A stretch of DNA of 64,000 nucleotides from JBCDJG01 sp038748065 (GTDB taxonomy: Bacteria; Pseudomonadota; Gammaproteobacteria; Pseudomonadales; Halieaceae). Below the pieces are notes generated by a model that did no database searches, was not told the origin of the DNA, and saw only the letters and a program-made list of their open reading frames with translations. The DNA lies in contig JBCDJG010000014.1 in the NCBI GenBank assembly GCA_038748065.1, positions 30,214-94,213 on the forward strand. Direction: 5' to 3'. The translations under genes and the position numbers were made by a program. This document shows, one piece after another, positions 37,211-46,325 of this stretch (its first letter is position 1; the number at the start of each line of letters is the position of its first letter).

Positions 37211-37692
37211 GCGCGGACTCCCTGAGACTGGATTGCGTCAGCCGCCTGTCGAATTGCCTGGGCGATCCGCACATAGGTCCCGCAGCGGCACAGGTTTCCC
37301 GCCATGTAGTTTGCAATCTGCTCGTCAGAGGGGTCCGGGTTGTCGGCCAGCAAAGCGGCCGCCGTCATGATCTGGCCTGCCTGGCAGTAACCGCATTGGG
37401 GCACATCAAGCTCAATCCAGGCACGCTGGAGGGCATGCAGCGTGCCATCCTTGGCCGCGATACCTTCTATCGTGGTGATCGCCAGACCTTCGAGCTGGCC
37501 GACGGACAGCTGACAGCTGCGGGTGGCGACTCCGTTAACATGCACCGTACAGGCGCCACACTGCGCAATACCACAGCCGTATTTGGTGCCCACCAGACCT
37601 AGCGTGTCACGCAGTGCCCAGAGCAAGGGCGTCTCGGTATCGATGTCGCCCAGCGAGTGTTCCTCGCCATTAATCTCAAGACTGATCGCCAT
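37207..37692 (-). CDS. [2Fe-2S] subunit of the molybdenum hydroxylase (isoquinoline 1-oxidoreductase alpha-like)
   Basis: Electron-transfer subunit with two [2Fe-2S] clusters. The plant-type cluster uses C40, C45, C48 and C60 (KYGCGIAQCGACTVHVNG and a later Cys). The second uses C100, C103, C135 and C137 (PQCGYCQAGQ and NLCRCGTY). The 161 residues lack a signal peptide, as expected if it travels with the Tat-signalled partner. No FAD subunit gene is nearby, so electrons should leave to a cytochrome or other periplasmic acceptor, as in the two-subunit IorAB class. Confidence 0.92.
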   Translation of the reverse strand: MAISLEINGEEHSLGDIDTETPLLWALRDTLGLVGTKYGCGIAQCGACTVHVNGVATRSCQLSVGQLEGLAITTIEGIAAKDGTLHALQRAWIELDVPQCGYCQAGQIMTAAALLADNPDPSDEQIANYMAGNLCRCGTYVRIAQAIRQAADAIQSQGVRA

Positions 37693-37724
37693 ATGACATC
37701 CTCATCCGGGTCGTACTTCCGCTG

Positions 37725-38591
37725 TTAGCTCGCTGCCGCCCGGGCCATTCGACGCAGGCCCTGCTCGTTGAGCTCCTCGAAATCCTCCCGGTATCCTGCA
37801 AGCTTCTTGCGCAGTTTCCGGTCCTGTGCCGCGCTGCGGCTATTCATCAGGTCCACGAGTGTTGCCTGCAAAGCCGCAGAGTTATGCCGGTAGGTGTCCC
37901 TGTAATCGGGCGAGATGTCGCGCTCACGGGCGGCAACCGCGTCTCGCAGGGCCTGCTGCCATCCAGGCGCTCGCTGCAGGATCACTGCAAGTCGTTCATT
38001 CCAGGCGCCTCGCTCCTGTACCCAGATATCATCTGAGCGCAGCAGTGCTCCGACGCCAGACTCTATCAGGGATTTCTGTTCCCGGCTGAGGCGGCCCATA
38101 AAGTCCTCTGCGGTATCAATAAAGCTGTCTCGCGCATCCTCATAGTACTCCTCATCCGAGCGACTCAGGTACTTTTCGCCGTAGCTCTCCTGCTCCTCAT
38201 CCAGAGCGTCAAGGAATTGGTTCATCTGTTCGTCCGACAATTGCTCACCAAGCCCGATCAAGAGCTCCAGCCCTCGCGTTTCAAGGCGCAGCCAGGCGGC
38301 TTCGAAGTCGGTGACGATACCCTGAATCTCATCCTCCGTAACGGCATCGTCCAGTACGCTATCCATCTGTGACAGCAGCGTGGCATAACGCGGCAGCTCG
38401 TCCATCCGGTGCCACTCCAGGAAGGGCTCCAACTCCGTTTTGAAGTAAGACTTCTGCTCGCGGTCGAGATCGACGTAGTCGCCCAGCATCCAGGGCAGGA
38501 TGATATTGAGTCGGTTGTACAGGAATGTTGTGCCGCTGCAGCCGGACAGCACCAGCAGCCCAAGGCATAGAATAACCGCGCGTTTCTTCAT
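37725..38591 (-). CDS. DUF6279-type lipoprotein of unknown function
   Basis: Predicted lipoprotein of 288 residues: signal peptide with lipobox LSGCS (C18), then a helical, charged domain opening TTFLYNRLNIILPWMLGDYV and rich in Asp, Glu and Arg (EQKSYFKTELEPFLEWHRM). These patterns recall DUF6279 family lipoproteins of gammaproteobacteria; the function is unknown. It lies 32 bases upstream of the molybdenum hydroxylase pair on the same strand and may be co-transcribed, but nothing in the sequence ties it to that enzyme. Confidence 0.75.
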   Translation of the reverse strand: MKKRAVILCLGLLVLSGCSGTTFLYNRLNIILPWMLGDYVDLDREQKSYFKTELEPFLEWHRMDELPRYATLLSQMDSVLDDAVTEDEIQGIVTDFEAAWLRLETRGLELLIGLGEQLSDEQMNQFLDALDEEQESYGEKYLSRSDEEYYEDARDSFIDTAEDFMGRLSREQKSLIESGVGALLRSDDIWVQERGAWNERLAVILQRAPGWQQALRDAVAARERDISPDYRDTYRHNSAALQATLVDLMNSRSAAQDRKLRKKLAGYREDFEELNEQGLRRMARAAAS

Positions 38592-38613
38592 GATTTACTG
38601 CAGAATCGGCCGC

Positions 38614-38641
38614 TTGCATAGGGAAAGAATTACCTTATCAT
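38614..38641 (+). promoter_or_regulatory. Candidate promoter of the peptide ABC importer operon
   Basis: TTGCAT (38614-38619), 16-base spacer, TATCAT (38636-38641; five of six match the -10 consensus). It lies in the 127-base gap between the divergent DUF6279 gene and the solute-binding gene, about 78 bases before the likely start codon. Confidence 0.35.
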
Positions 38642-38718
38642 TACGCGTTCGTCGGTGGAACGGTTCTGGCTCGTCGCCGTCAAATAAGCCACGCCCTCTC
38701 GTTTCCAGGACATTGAGT

Positions 38719-40878
38719 TTGTCGAAGTTCGCTACCTCCCTGCTGCTGTTGCTGCTTCCCTGGCTCACCGCCTGTGGCGAAAAACCCTGGAATAATCCGC
38801 ATCCTCCCGGCAGCGCTGGCGAGAACGTCTACCAGACGATGATGGCCTCTACACCACCAAAGCACCTCGATCCGGCCATCTCCTATGCAGCGGACGAAAG
38901 CGTGTTTCTCATGCAGATATACGATCCGCCAATGGCGTATCACTTCCTGAAGCGTCCTTACGAGCTGATTCCCGGCAGCCTGGCTGCCTTCCCATTGATT
39001 GAAGTCCTCGACAGTAACGGGCAAGTGCTACCGGCAGGCGCTGATGAAATTGCCTTTACGCGTTATACGCTGACGCTACGCGATGACCTTCGCTACCAGC
39101 CGCATCCGGCATTCGCGCTCAACGCACAGGGCGAGCCGCTGTACCTGTTTGAAAGTGCCGCCGAGGGTGCTGCCTATCGGCAGCTTCCGGACTTCCCGGA
39201 GACAGACTCCAGGCTTGTCCTGGCGAGCGACTACGCCTATGCCATCAGGCGACTGGCCGACCCGGAAATCGGCTCGCCCATGCTTGCCTTGATGGGCCAG
39301 TATATCGTCGGCATGCAGGAACTGACCGAAACACTCAAGTCTGCACCCAGGCAGGGCTGGCTCGATCTGGCGGCCTATGAATTGCGCGGCGTCGAAGTGC
39401 TCGACGAACATCAACTCAGCATAACGATCAACGGCACCTATCCGCAGTTCGTTTACTGGCTGGCCATGCACTTTTTTTCGCCCATCCCGCCGGAGGCAGA
39501 TCGTTTTTACCATAACCCCGGGTTCCTCGAGCGCAACCTCACTCTGGACTGGTGGCCCGTCGGGAGCGGGCCCTACATGATGACCGTGAACGACCCAAAC
39601 TCCGCGATCGTGCTGGAGCGTAACCCAAACTACCGCGAAGATTACTTCCCCACCGAAGGCGCGCCAGGCGATCGTGAGCGCGGCTTCCTGGCCGACGCTG
39701 GCGAACGTTTACCGATGATCGATAAAGCCGTATTCACCATGGAAAAGGGCCTGCTATCTTTGTGGACCAAATTTCTCCAGGGCTATTACGACCGCTCCGG
39801 CGAGACCCGCGGCAACACCGGCGGATTTTTCGACCAGGCCTTTGTTGTAAGCCCCGACGGGCTTGAAATGTCGCCCGAAATCGCGGACAAGGGCATCGCC
39901 ATGACGCCGGACGTGAAGCCCGGCACTTATTACTACGGCTTCAACATGCGCGACCCCGTCCTGGGCGGGTATACAGAGGAGCGCCGCAAGTTGCGCCGCG
40001 CTCTGCAAATTGCATTCAATACTGAGGAGTACCTGAACGTTTTTTACAAAGGCAATGCCATTGTTGGGCACATGCCGATTCCGCCAGGCATTCCGGGCTT
40101 CGTCGAAGGCGAATCTGGCATTAATCCTTATACGCACGAGTGGATCGACGGTGAAGCCCGGCGTCGCAGCACGGAGGAAGCGCGGCAGCTGCTGGCGGAA
40201 GCCGGCTACCCCAATGGCCGGGATAAAGAAACCGGGGAACCCTTACGCATCTACATGGACGTTCAATCCCAGGCGATCAGTAAGGCGCAGATGACCTGGA
40301 TCGAGAGAAACTTTGACGCCATCGGCGTGCAGGTCGAATTTCGCGCGTCCGACTGGAACCGAACCCGGGAGAAGTACCTGACCGGAAATACCCAGATCTT
40401 TTCCCTCGGCTGGCTGGCGGACTATCCCGATCCGGAGAATTTCCTGTTCCTGCTCTATGGCCCGGAGAGCCCGCTGGAATGTGACTGCGACGGCGCGAAC
40501 AACGCCAACTATAACCGCCCGGAATACAACGCGCTGTTCCGGCAGGTCAAGGTGATGCCGCCGGGGCCTGAGCGCGACGCGGTGGTTGCGCAGATGGTCG
40601 ATCTGTATCGCGAGGACGCCGTCTGGCTGTACAACTTCTATCCCCTCGATGTCTATCTGAACCACGCCTGGGTGTACAACTCCAAGCGTCACGGCATCAG
40701 CAAGGGGACATTAAAGTACCTGCGCCTGGACCCGTCACAGCGCGAGCAAAGTCAGCGCGCCTGGAACCAGCCTGAGGCATGGCCTATGTACGCAGGTGCA
40801 GCGCTGTTCGTCGGCCTGCTACTGCCCGGGGTCATTTCCTACCGCAGGCGCCTTTACGCAACGGCCAAAGAGGGCTAG
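38719..40878 (+). CDS. Peptide/nickel-type extracellular solute-binding lipoprotein (SBP_bac_5) with C-terminal membrane segment
   Basis: Binding protein of a Dpp/Opp-type importer. TTG 38719 is preferred as start (AGGA eight bases before it; TTG 38713 is an alternative), giving a signal peptide with lipobox WLTAC. Family 5 patterns are PKHLDPAISYAADESVFLMQ and VGSGPYMMTVNDP and DYPDPENFLFLLYGPES. The 719 residues exceed the usual 500-600. The end carries a hydrophobic helix (PMYAGAALFVGLLLPGVIS) and a basic tail (YRRRLYATAKEG), so the protein may be held at both ends. The frame remains open back to 38500 but would overlap the divergent lipoprotein gene. Confidence 0.88.
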   Translation: MSKFATSLLLLLLPWLTACGEKPWNNPHPPGSAGENVYQTMMASTPPKHLDPAISYAADESVFLMQIYDPPMAYHFLKRPYELIPGSLAAFPLIEVLDSNGQVLPAGADEIAFTRYTLTLRDDLRYQPHPAFALNAQGEPLYLFESAAEGAAYRQLPDFPETDSRLVLASDYAYAIRRLADPEIGSPMLALMGQYIVGMQELTETLKSAPRQGWLDLAAYELRGVEVLDEHQLSITINGTYPQFVYWLAMHFFSPIPPEADRFYHNPGFLERNLTLDWWPVGSGPYMMTVNDPNSAIVLERNPNYREDYFPTEGAPGDRERGFLADAGERLPMIDKAVFTMEKGLLSLWTKFLQGYYDRSGETRGNTGGFFDQAFVVSPDGLEMSPEIADKGIAMTPDVKPGTYYYGFNMRDPVLGGYTEERRKLRRALQIAFNTEEYLNVFYKGNAIVGHMPIPPGIPGFVEGESGINPYTHEWIDGEARRRSTEEARQLLAEAGYPNGRDKETGEPLRIYMDVQSQAISKAQMTWIERNFDAIGVQVEFRASDWNRTREKYLTGNTQIFSLGWLADYPDPENFLFLLYGPESPLECDCDGANNANYNRPEYNALFRQVKVMPPGPERDAVVAQMVDLYREDAVWLYNFYPLDVYLNHAWVYNSKRHGISKGTLKYLRLDPSQREQSQRAWNQPEAWPMYAGAALFVGLLLPGVISYRRRLYATAKEG

Positions 40879-40882
40879 AGCC

Positions 40883-41860
40883 GTGTTTGCCTACATTGTA
40901 CGTCGCCTGCTTTACGCGATCCCCATCCTGATTGGCGTGAATCTCCTGACCTTCGCACTGTTCTTTGTCGTCAACAGTCCCGATGACATGGCTGCATCGC
41001 AGCTCGGGGAGAAATATGTAACACCGGAGGCGATCGAAAACTGGAAGCGCAAAAATGGTTACGACAAGCCGCTCTTCGTCAACGCCGATGCCGCTGGCAT
41101 TGACAGCCTGACGGAGACTATCTTCTTTCAAAAATCGGTGCGGCTTTTCGCCTTCGATTTCGGCCGCTCGGAGAGCGGCCGGGATATCACCACCGACGTC
41201 GCCACCCGCATGTGGCCGAGCCTCGCGGTGGCGCTGCCCACCTTCCTGGTCGGTATCGGCGTGAACATTTGCGTGGCACTGATGGTGGTGCTGTTTCACG
41301 CAACGCGACTGGACCGATGGGCGGTCGCTCTGTTCGTCGGCCTCATGTCGATCTCCTACCTCTTCTATATCATCGGTGGTCAATATCTCGTTGCCAAAAC
41401 CTGGCGCCTGGTCCCCATCTCCGGCTTCAGCGCTGCAGCAGAACCCTGGAAGTTTCTCGTACTGCCCGTGTTGGTCGGTGTTATCGCCGGGATAGGCGCC
41501 GGCGCCCGCTGGTATCGCACCCTGTTCCTCGAGGAGGCCTACCAGGATTACGTCCGCACTGCACGGGCAAAGGGCTGCAGCGAGATGCGTATTCTCTTTC
41601 GGCATGTTTTACCAAACGCCTTGATCCCTATTTTGACGGGCGTCGTTGTGGTGATCCCATCCCTGTTTATGGGCAGCCTGTTGATCGAATCCTTCTTTGG
41701 CATACCCGGACTCGGCAGCTATATGCTGGACGCCATTCGTTCGCAAGACTTCGCCATCGTTCGCAGTATGGTGTTCATCGGCTCGATACTGTACATACTG
41801 GGCCTCATTCTCACCGACGTCTCCTACACCTGGGCCGACCCCCGGGTGCGCCTGAACTGA
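40883..41860 (+). CDS. ABC importer permease, DppB-like
   Basis: First permease of the peptide-type importer. From GTG 40883 (GAGGG about eight bases upstream, four bases after the preceding stop) it has 325 residues. The N-terminus FAYIVRRLLYAIPILIGVNLLTF is typical of DppB, and the EAA loop ARAKGCSEMRILFRHVLPNALIPILTG is complete, apart from slight variation. About six membrane helices are evident. The frame extends back to 40796 inside the binding-protein gene; that part lacks membrane-protein character and is not included. Confidence 0.92.
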   Translation: MFAYIVRRLLYAIPILIGVNLLTFALFFVVNSPDDMAASQLGEKYVTPEAIENWKRKNGYDKPLFVNADAAGIDSLTETIFFQKSVRLFAFDFGRSESGRDITTDVATRMWPSLAVALPTFLVGIGVNICVALMVVLFHATRLDRWAVALFVGLMSISYLFYIIGGQYLVAKTWRLVPISGFSAAAEPWKFLVLPVLVGVIAGIGAGARWYRTLFLEEAYQDYVRTARAKGCSEMRILFRHVLPNALIPILTGVVVVIPSLFMGSLLIESFFGIPGLGSYMLDAIRSQDFAIVRSMVFIGSILYILGLILTDVSYTWADPRVRLN

Positions 41861-41869
41861 GCCGCTGCC

Positions 41870-43240
41870 ATGCTCCCCGTTGTCCTCTGGTCAGATGCAC
41901 TGGTTTTCTTGCTGGTTGCCTCCCTGACGCTCTTTTTCATGCGCCTGCGTCGCTACCCCCTGAACCGCCAACGCTGGGCACAGGTGTTCGGCTCAAGGCT
42001 GGGCATGCTCACGTTTACCGTTATTTCGGTGTACGTAGCGATTGCGCTGCTTGATTCTCTGCACTTTCGCAAGGCGCTGGCACCCGTGCCGGGGCAGCCT
42101 GCAGACACGGTTTACTACGATAACCGCGTCACCAGCGTACTGGACGTGATGCTCGTCGGCATGGGCGACCGCTTTGAACGCACCTACTCGGCACCCTTCG
42201 CACTGAAGTCATTCGAAAAGCAAAACATGAAGGATGCGGCGGGCAATAGCATCCGCGACTTCCCTCCCCTCGATCACGCGGGAACACATCTTGATTCGCC
42301 CGAGGACAGAGCCGCTGATATCCTGTGGCGTAGCGTCAAGGCGCTGTTGCTAGGGCTAGTTATCACTGCCCTTTGGCTGGCGCCGCAGTGGCTTCTCCTA
42401 CGCGCCAGTCCTTTTCCATGGTGGGTATCCTGGCTCACCCAGGCCGCAACCATTTGCCTGTTTACCTGGATTGTCAGCCTCAGCCGCGTGTACCACATCC
42501 TGGGCACGGAAACGGCAGGCGCAGACGTCCTTTACCAGAGCCTGAAGGGCGTGCGCACGGCTGTCCTCCTCGGCACGCTATCCACACTTATCATGCTGCC
42601 GATTGCCGTCACGCTGGGCGTTGCCGCCGGCTACTTCAAAGGCTGGGTAGACGACGTGGTTCAGTACCTTTACACCACGCTGAGCTCGATACCGGGAATT
42701 CTTTTGATCGCGGCTTCTGTGCTGCTTTTCCAGGTCTACATTGATCTCAATCCCGACTTCTTCAGCGTGGGCCTTGAGAAGGCGGATGCCCGCTTCATCG
42801 CTCTGTGCCTGATTCTTGGCCTGACCAGCTGGTCGTCTTTGTGTCGGCTGATCCGCGCAGAGACGCTGAAGATCAGTCAGCTTGGCTACGTGCAGGCCGC
42901 CCATGCTTTCGGGGTCAGCCACACCCGCATCCTTGGGCGCCATATTCTGCCGAACGTCGTCCACATCATCCTGATAACCTTCGTGCTTGACTTCAGTGCC
43001 ATGGTGCTGGCCGAGGCCGTGCTGTCCTATGTCGGCGTAGGCATTGATCACCAGATGGGCAGCTGGGGCAACATGATTAACAGCGCTCGCGCAGAACTCT
43101 CGCGAGAACCCACCATCTGGTGGACATTGACCGGCGCCTTTACCTTCATGTTTGTTCTGGTGCTGGCGGCCAACCTCTTTTCTGATCTGGTGCGCGACGC
43201 CTTTGACCCGCGCAGTACCAGCAAGGAGATCGCGGCATGA
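41870..43240 (+). CDS. ABC importer permease, DppC-like, extended
   Basis: Second permease. It has 456 residues against about 300 in DppC. Extra N-terminal helices (VVLWSDALVFLLVASLTLFF and LTFTVISVYVAIALLDSL) and a hydrophilic segment with GMGDRFERTYSAPFALKSFE precede the normal core. The core has the ABC-permease cytoplasmic loop QAAHAFGVSHTRILGRHILPN. The C-terminus RDAFDPRSTSKEIAA is typical. Its stop overlaps the ATPase start (ATGA at 43237). The ribosome site is weak and the gap to the preceding permease is nine bases. Confidence 0.9.
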   Translation: MLPVVLWSDALVFLLVASLTLFFMRLRRYPLNRQRWAQVFGSRLGMLTFTVISVYVAIALLDSLHFRKALAPVPGQPADTVYYDNRVTSVLDVMLVGMGDRFERTYSAPFALKSFEKQNMKDAAGNSIRDFPPLDHAGTHLDSPEDRAADILWRSVKALLLGLVITALWLAPQWLLLRASPFPWWVSWLTQAATICLFTWIVSLSRVYHILGTETAGADVLYQSLKGVRTAVLLGTLSTLIMLPIAVTLGVAAGYFKGWVDDVVQYLYTTLSSIPGILLIAASVLLFQVYIDLNPDFFSVGLEKADARFIALCLILGLTSWSSLCRLIRAETLKISQLGYVQAAHAFGVSHTRILGRHILPNVVHIILITFVLDFSAMVLAEAVLSYVGVGIDHQMGSWGNMINSARAELSREPTIWWTLTGAFTFMFVLVLAANLFSDLVRDAFDPRSTSKEIAA

Positions 43241-44836
43241 CGCTGGCGATGCGCGTCACGGATCTCGTCGTGGAGCTCGCGGCAGGAGAAGAAGAGGTTA
43301 TCCGCGGCATCAACTTTGAGCTGCACAAGGGCAAGATCTTCGCCCTTGTCGGCGAATCAGGTAGCGGCAAGTCCGTTACCTCGCTGGCGACCATGCGACT
43401 GTTACCCGATGCACTAAAGATTACCTCCGGCAGCGTAAGCATCGATGGTCATGACCTGTTTACGCTGACCGAATCGGCCATGCAATCGATACGCGGGCGC
43501 AAGGTCGCAATGATTTTTCAAAACGCCATGACCGCACTGAACCCGGTGCAAACGGTCGGGGCTACAGATTGCCGAGGCCCTGAGCCTGCATACGCGCAAA
43601 TCGCGGGGTGAGATCCGCAAACGGGTCATAGAATGCCTTGAAGAAGTCGGCATCCCTGACGCTGATACGCGCTGCGATTTTTATCCCCATCAGTTATCCG
43701 GTGGCCAGCAGCAGCGGGTGATGATCGCCATGGCGCTGGCCTGTGAACCTGAGATACTGATTGCTGACGAGCCGACCACTGCGCTAGATGTCACGATCCA
43801 GCAGCAAGTGCTGGAGCTCATTAGGGAACTGACGCGCAATCGGCAACTTGCCGTCCTGCTCATTACCCACGATATGAGCGTGGTGTTCAACACGGCTGAT
43901 GAGGTCGCCGTGATGTACCAGGGTGAGATCATCGAGAGGGCCCCTGTGAGGGATTTCTTTCACAGCCCGCGCGAGGACTATAGCCGCCGACTGATTGACG
44001 CTTTACCCGATCTGGAACACTACCAGCAAAGGCGCAGCTCAGGCGCATTGCTGGAAGTTCACGACCTCAAGGTTCACTTTCCCATCCGCAAGGGCGTGCT
44101 GCAGCGGACCGTGGACTATACAAGGGCGGTTGACGGCGTCTCCCTTAGCGTCGATCGCGGCGAGACTTACGCCCTGGTCGGCGAATCGGGCAGCGGCAAG
44201 TCAACGCTTGGGCGAGCGATACTGCGTCTCGAGACGGTTACGGCCGGTACGGTGAGTTTCGACGGGCAGGCGCTGGAGCAAAAGTCACGCCCGGACATGC
44301 TTCCACTCCGTGACAAAATGCAGGTGATCTTCCAGAATCCGCATGCCTCCATGAACCCGCGCATGACCGTTGGCCAGATTATTGAGGAAGGCCTGATCAG
44401 CCTGAAACCAAACCTCTCTGCAGCGGAACGCGCAGAGCGCCTGCAATCGCTCATGTCGCGGGTACAATTGGAGCAGTCCTTTGTCGGGCGCTATCCCCAT
44501 GAGCTCTCCGGTGGCCAATTGCAGCGCGTCGCAATCGCCCGGGCACTTGCCGTTGAACCCGAACTCATCATCTGCGACGAGCCGACCAGCGCGCTCGACG
44601 TATCGATCAGGGCGGGCATCATCGACCTTCTCAAGGAACTTCAGGAGCAGGAGGGCGTATCCTACCTGTTTATCACACACGACCTCTCAATTGTCCCTAC
44701 CCTCGCCCATCATGTCGGCGTCATGCAGGCTGGCAAGCTGGTAGAACAGGGCAGCGCCGAGGACATTCTCACGCGTCCTCAGCACGCCTACACCAAGGCT
44801 CTTCTCGCCAGCGTACCCAAGCTGGAAGACACTTAG
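43237..44836 (+). pseudogene. Peptide ABC importer dual ATPase (DppD-DppF fusion), interrupted by a +1 frameshift
   Basis: Two ABC domains in one chain, as in YejF/GsiA-type fusions. The first frame (43237-43611) codes Walker A GESGSGKS and Q-loop MIFQNAMTALNPVQTVG, then runs out after a few foreign residues. Dropping one G of the GGGG at 43558-43561 restores LQIAEALSLHTRKSRGEIRK, the signature HQLSGGQQQRVMIAMAL, Walker B ILIADEPTTALD and a complete second ABC domain (GESGSGKST, LSGGQLQRVAIARAL, LIICDEPTSALD). The restored protein is 532 residues, the normal length. Either the gene is broken in this strain, or the extra base is a sequencing error in a homopolymer. The operon around it is intact. 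Confidence 0.85.
43558..43561 (+). other. Frameshift site (GGGG, one base too many)
   Basis: Codons GTC GGG are in the first frame; the family sequence continues as CTA CAG ATT GCC, which needs the fourth G to be skipped. No other stop or indel separates the two halves. Confidence 0.85.
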
Positions 44837-46248
44837 TTCGCCAGGCGCTCAGGAGTCTCTGCGACGAGATACATCATCGCAGCCCAGGCCGCGACATTCT
44901 GGCGCAGGGCGTCACGATCAATCTTATCCAGCGTATCGTTCGGCGTATGGTGAACATCAAAGTAGTCCGTGCCGTCCTGGTACAGTCGTAAAACGGGAAC
45001 GTCGACCGCATCCTGCATGGGCCCTATATCCGGGCCACCACTGGCACCTTCTCGCCCGGGGCCGATGCCGAGAACCCTGAGTTCTGCGCCAATGGCATCA
45101 GCCAGCGCTTTGCTGCCCTCCCCGACGTTGGTGTCGAAGCGCCAGACCCGGCCCGAACCAAAATCCGATTCGCTTGCCATCACATGATTGGCCAATTCCT
45201 CCCGGTGTTGCTCGACGTAGGCCCTGGCTCCTATCAGACCGACCTCCTCTGCACCGAACAGAACGATCCTGATGGTCCGTCGCGGACCCTCAGGTAACAG
45301 ATCCCGCACCAGGCGTGCAGCCGCTACGACAATGCCCACCCCGGCGCCATCGTCAATTGCCCCGGTTCCCAGATCCCAGGAATCCAGGTGCGCCCCCACC
45401 AGCACAAGCTCTTCGGGGCTTTCTCTACCCGGGATTTCGGCAATAACGTTTCCGGACTGAGCCGCGGGAAGCACTTCAGGCGTCAGAACCAGGCGCACCA
45501 CCACCTCGTCGCTACGCGCCAGTGCCCGACGGAGCTGATCCGCATCCGGCGCAGACAATGCCGCCGCCGGTACGTGGCTAGTGTCCTCCTCGCCATGAAT
45601 CACCGCCTTCATCTGGCCCGTATGAGCAAAGCGATGCTGGCTGGTGCCGACAGAGCGTATGAGCACAGCCGATGCGCCCAGACGTTTAGCTTCAGACGCT
45701 GCCAGATAACGCTTTGCGACGGCGACACCATAGCCTGAGCCGTCCTGCGTGCGCGACATCACCTCATCCACAAACACCACCGCGCCATCCCGCGAGCCGC
45801 TCGGTGCCGCCTGCAGTTCGGCCAGGGTTCTGAAACTGACGACCGGGCCGGCAATGCCTTCAAGCCCGGTCCCCGCGCTGCCGCCCAGGGCCGTCACAAC
45901 AAGAGGCTGGGGGAAGGGGGAAACAATCTCAGCCTGCTCCAGACCACGCTGCCAAAGCGAGGTTTCGAAGGTCTCTACGCGCGCATTGCTGAAGCCCAAT
46001 TCAGATAACAGCGTGAGCGCCCAATCTCGCGCTCGCGCTTCTGCGGCAGTTCCGGCAGGACGTGGTCCTACCTCCGTCGTCAGAGATTCAACAATGGCCC
46101 AGGCAAGCTCATCGCCAAGACCTCGCTCTATCAGTTCTGCAGCCGTAGCGCGCTCTGAGTCGCTCAGCAACGGCTCTGCCACGGCACGGGAAGGTATGAG
46201 CAGGCCAAGCAGCAGGGACAAGAGCGATAAACGGACAAAAGCGTGCAT
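44833..46248 (-). CDS. M28-family metallopeptidase with PA domain, exported
   Basis: Predicted zinc aminopeptidase or carboxypeptidase. From ATG 46248 it has 471 residues with a signal peptide (MHAFVRLSLLSLLLGLLIPSRAVA). A PA-like insert (about 130-260, with DGAVVFVDEVMSRTQDGSGYG) precedes the peptidase core. Zinc and catalytic motifs are VGAHLDSWDLGTGAIDDGAG, FGAEEVGLIGARAY and ESDFGSG, with a late HHTPNDTLDKID. The frame extends to 46344 but those 32 residues would run into the divergent channel gene. It overlaps the convergent ATPase gene by four bases. Confidence 0.9.
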   Translation of the reverse strand: MHAFVRLSLLSLLLGLLIPSRAVAEPLLSDSERATAAELIERGLGDELAWAIVESLTTEVGPRPAGTAAEARARDWALTLLSELGFSNARVETFETSLWQRGLEQAEIVSPFPQPLVVTALGGSAGTGLEGIAGPVVSFRTLAELQAAPSGSRDGAVVFVDEVMSRTQDGSGYGVAVAKRYLAASEAKRLGASAVLIRSVGTSQHRFAHTGQMKAVIHGEEDTSHVPAAALSAPDADQLRRALARSDEVVVRLVLTPEVLPAAQSGNVIAEIPGRESPEELVLVGAHLDSWDLGTGAIDDGAGVGIVVAAARLVRDLLPEGPRRTIRIVLFGAEEVGLIGARAYVEQHREELANHVMASESDFGSGRVWRFDTNVGEGSKALADAIGAELRVLGIGPGREGASGGPDIGPMQDAVDVPVLRLYQDGTDYFDVHHTPNDTLDKIDRDALRQNVAAWAAMMYLVAETPERLAN

Positions 46249-46325
46249 GAAACCAGCCAGTGGGAAGCGTCGACCAGCTAATATAAAATCTGCCGTCCAG
46301 AGGAGCCAGTTAAAATCATCAGGAC

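Noticed and set aside
38500..38718. Upstream extension of the solute-binding protein frame
   Set aside because: It overlaps the divergent DUF6279 gene and would hide the signal peptide behind a long basic stretch.
43558..43561. Programmed ribosomal frameshift in the dual ATPase gene
   Set aside because: No slippery +1 motif such as a rare codon next to a stop, no stimulatory Shine-Dalgarno or clear pseudoknot is seen; a mutation or sequencing error is simpler.
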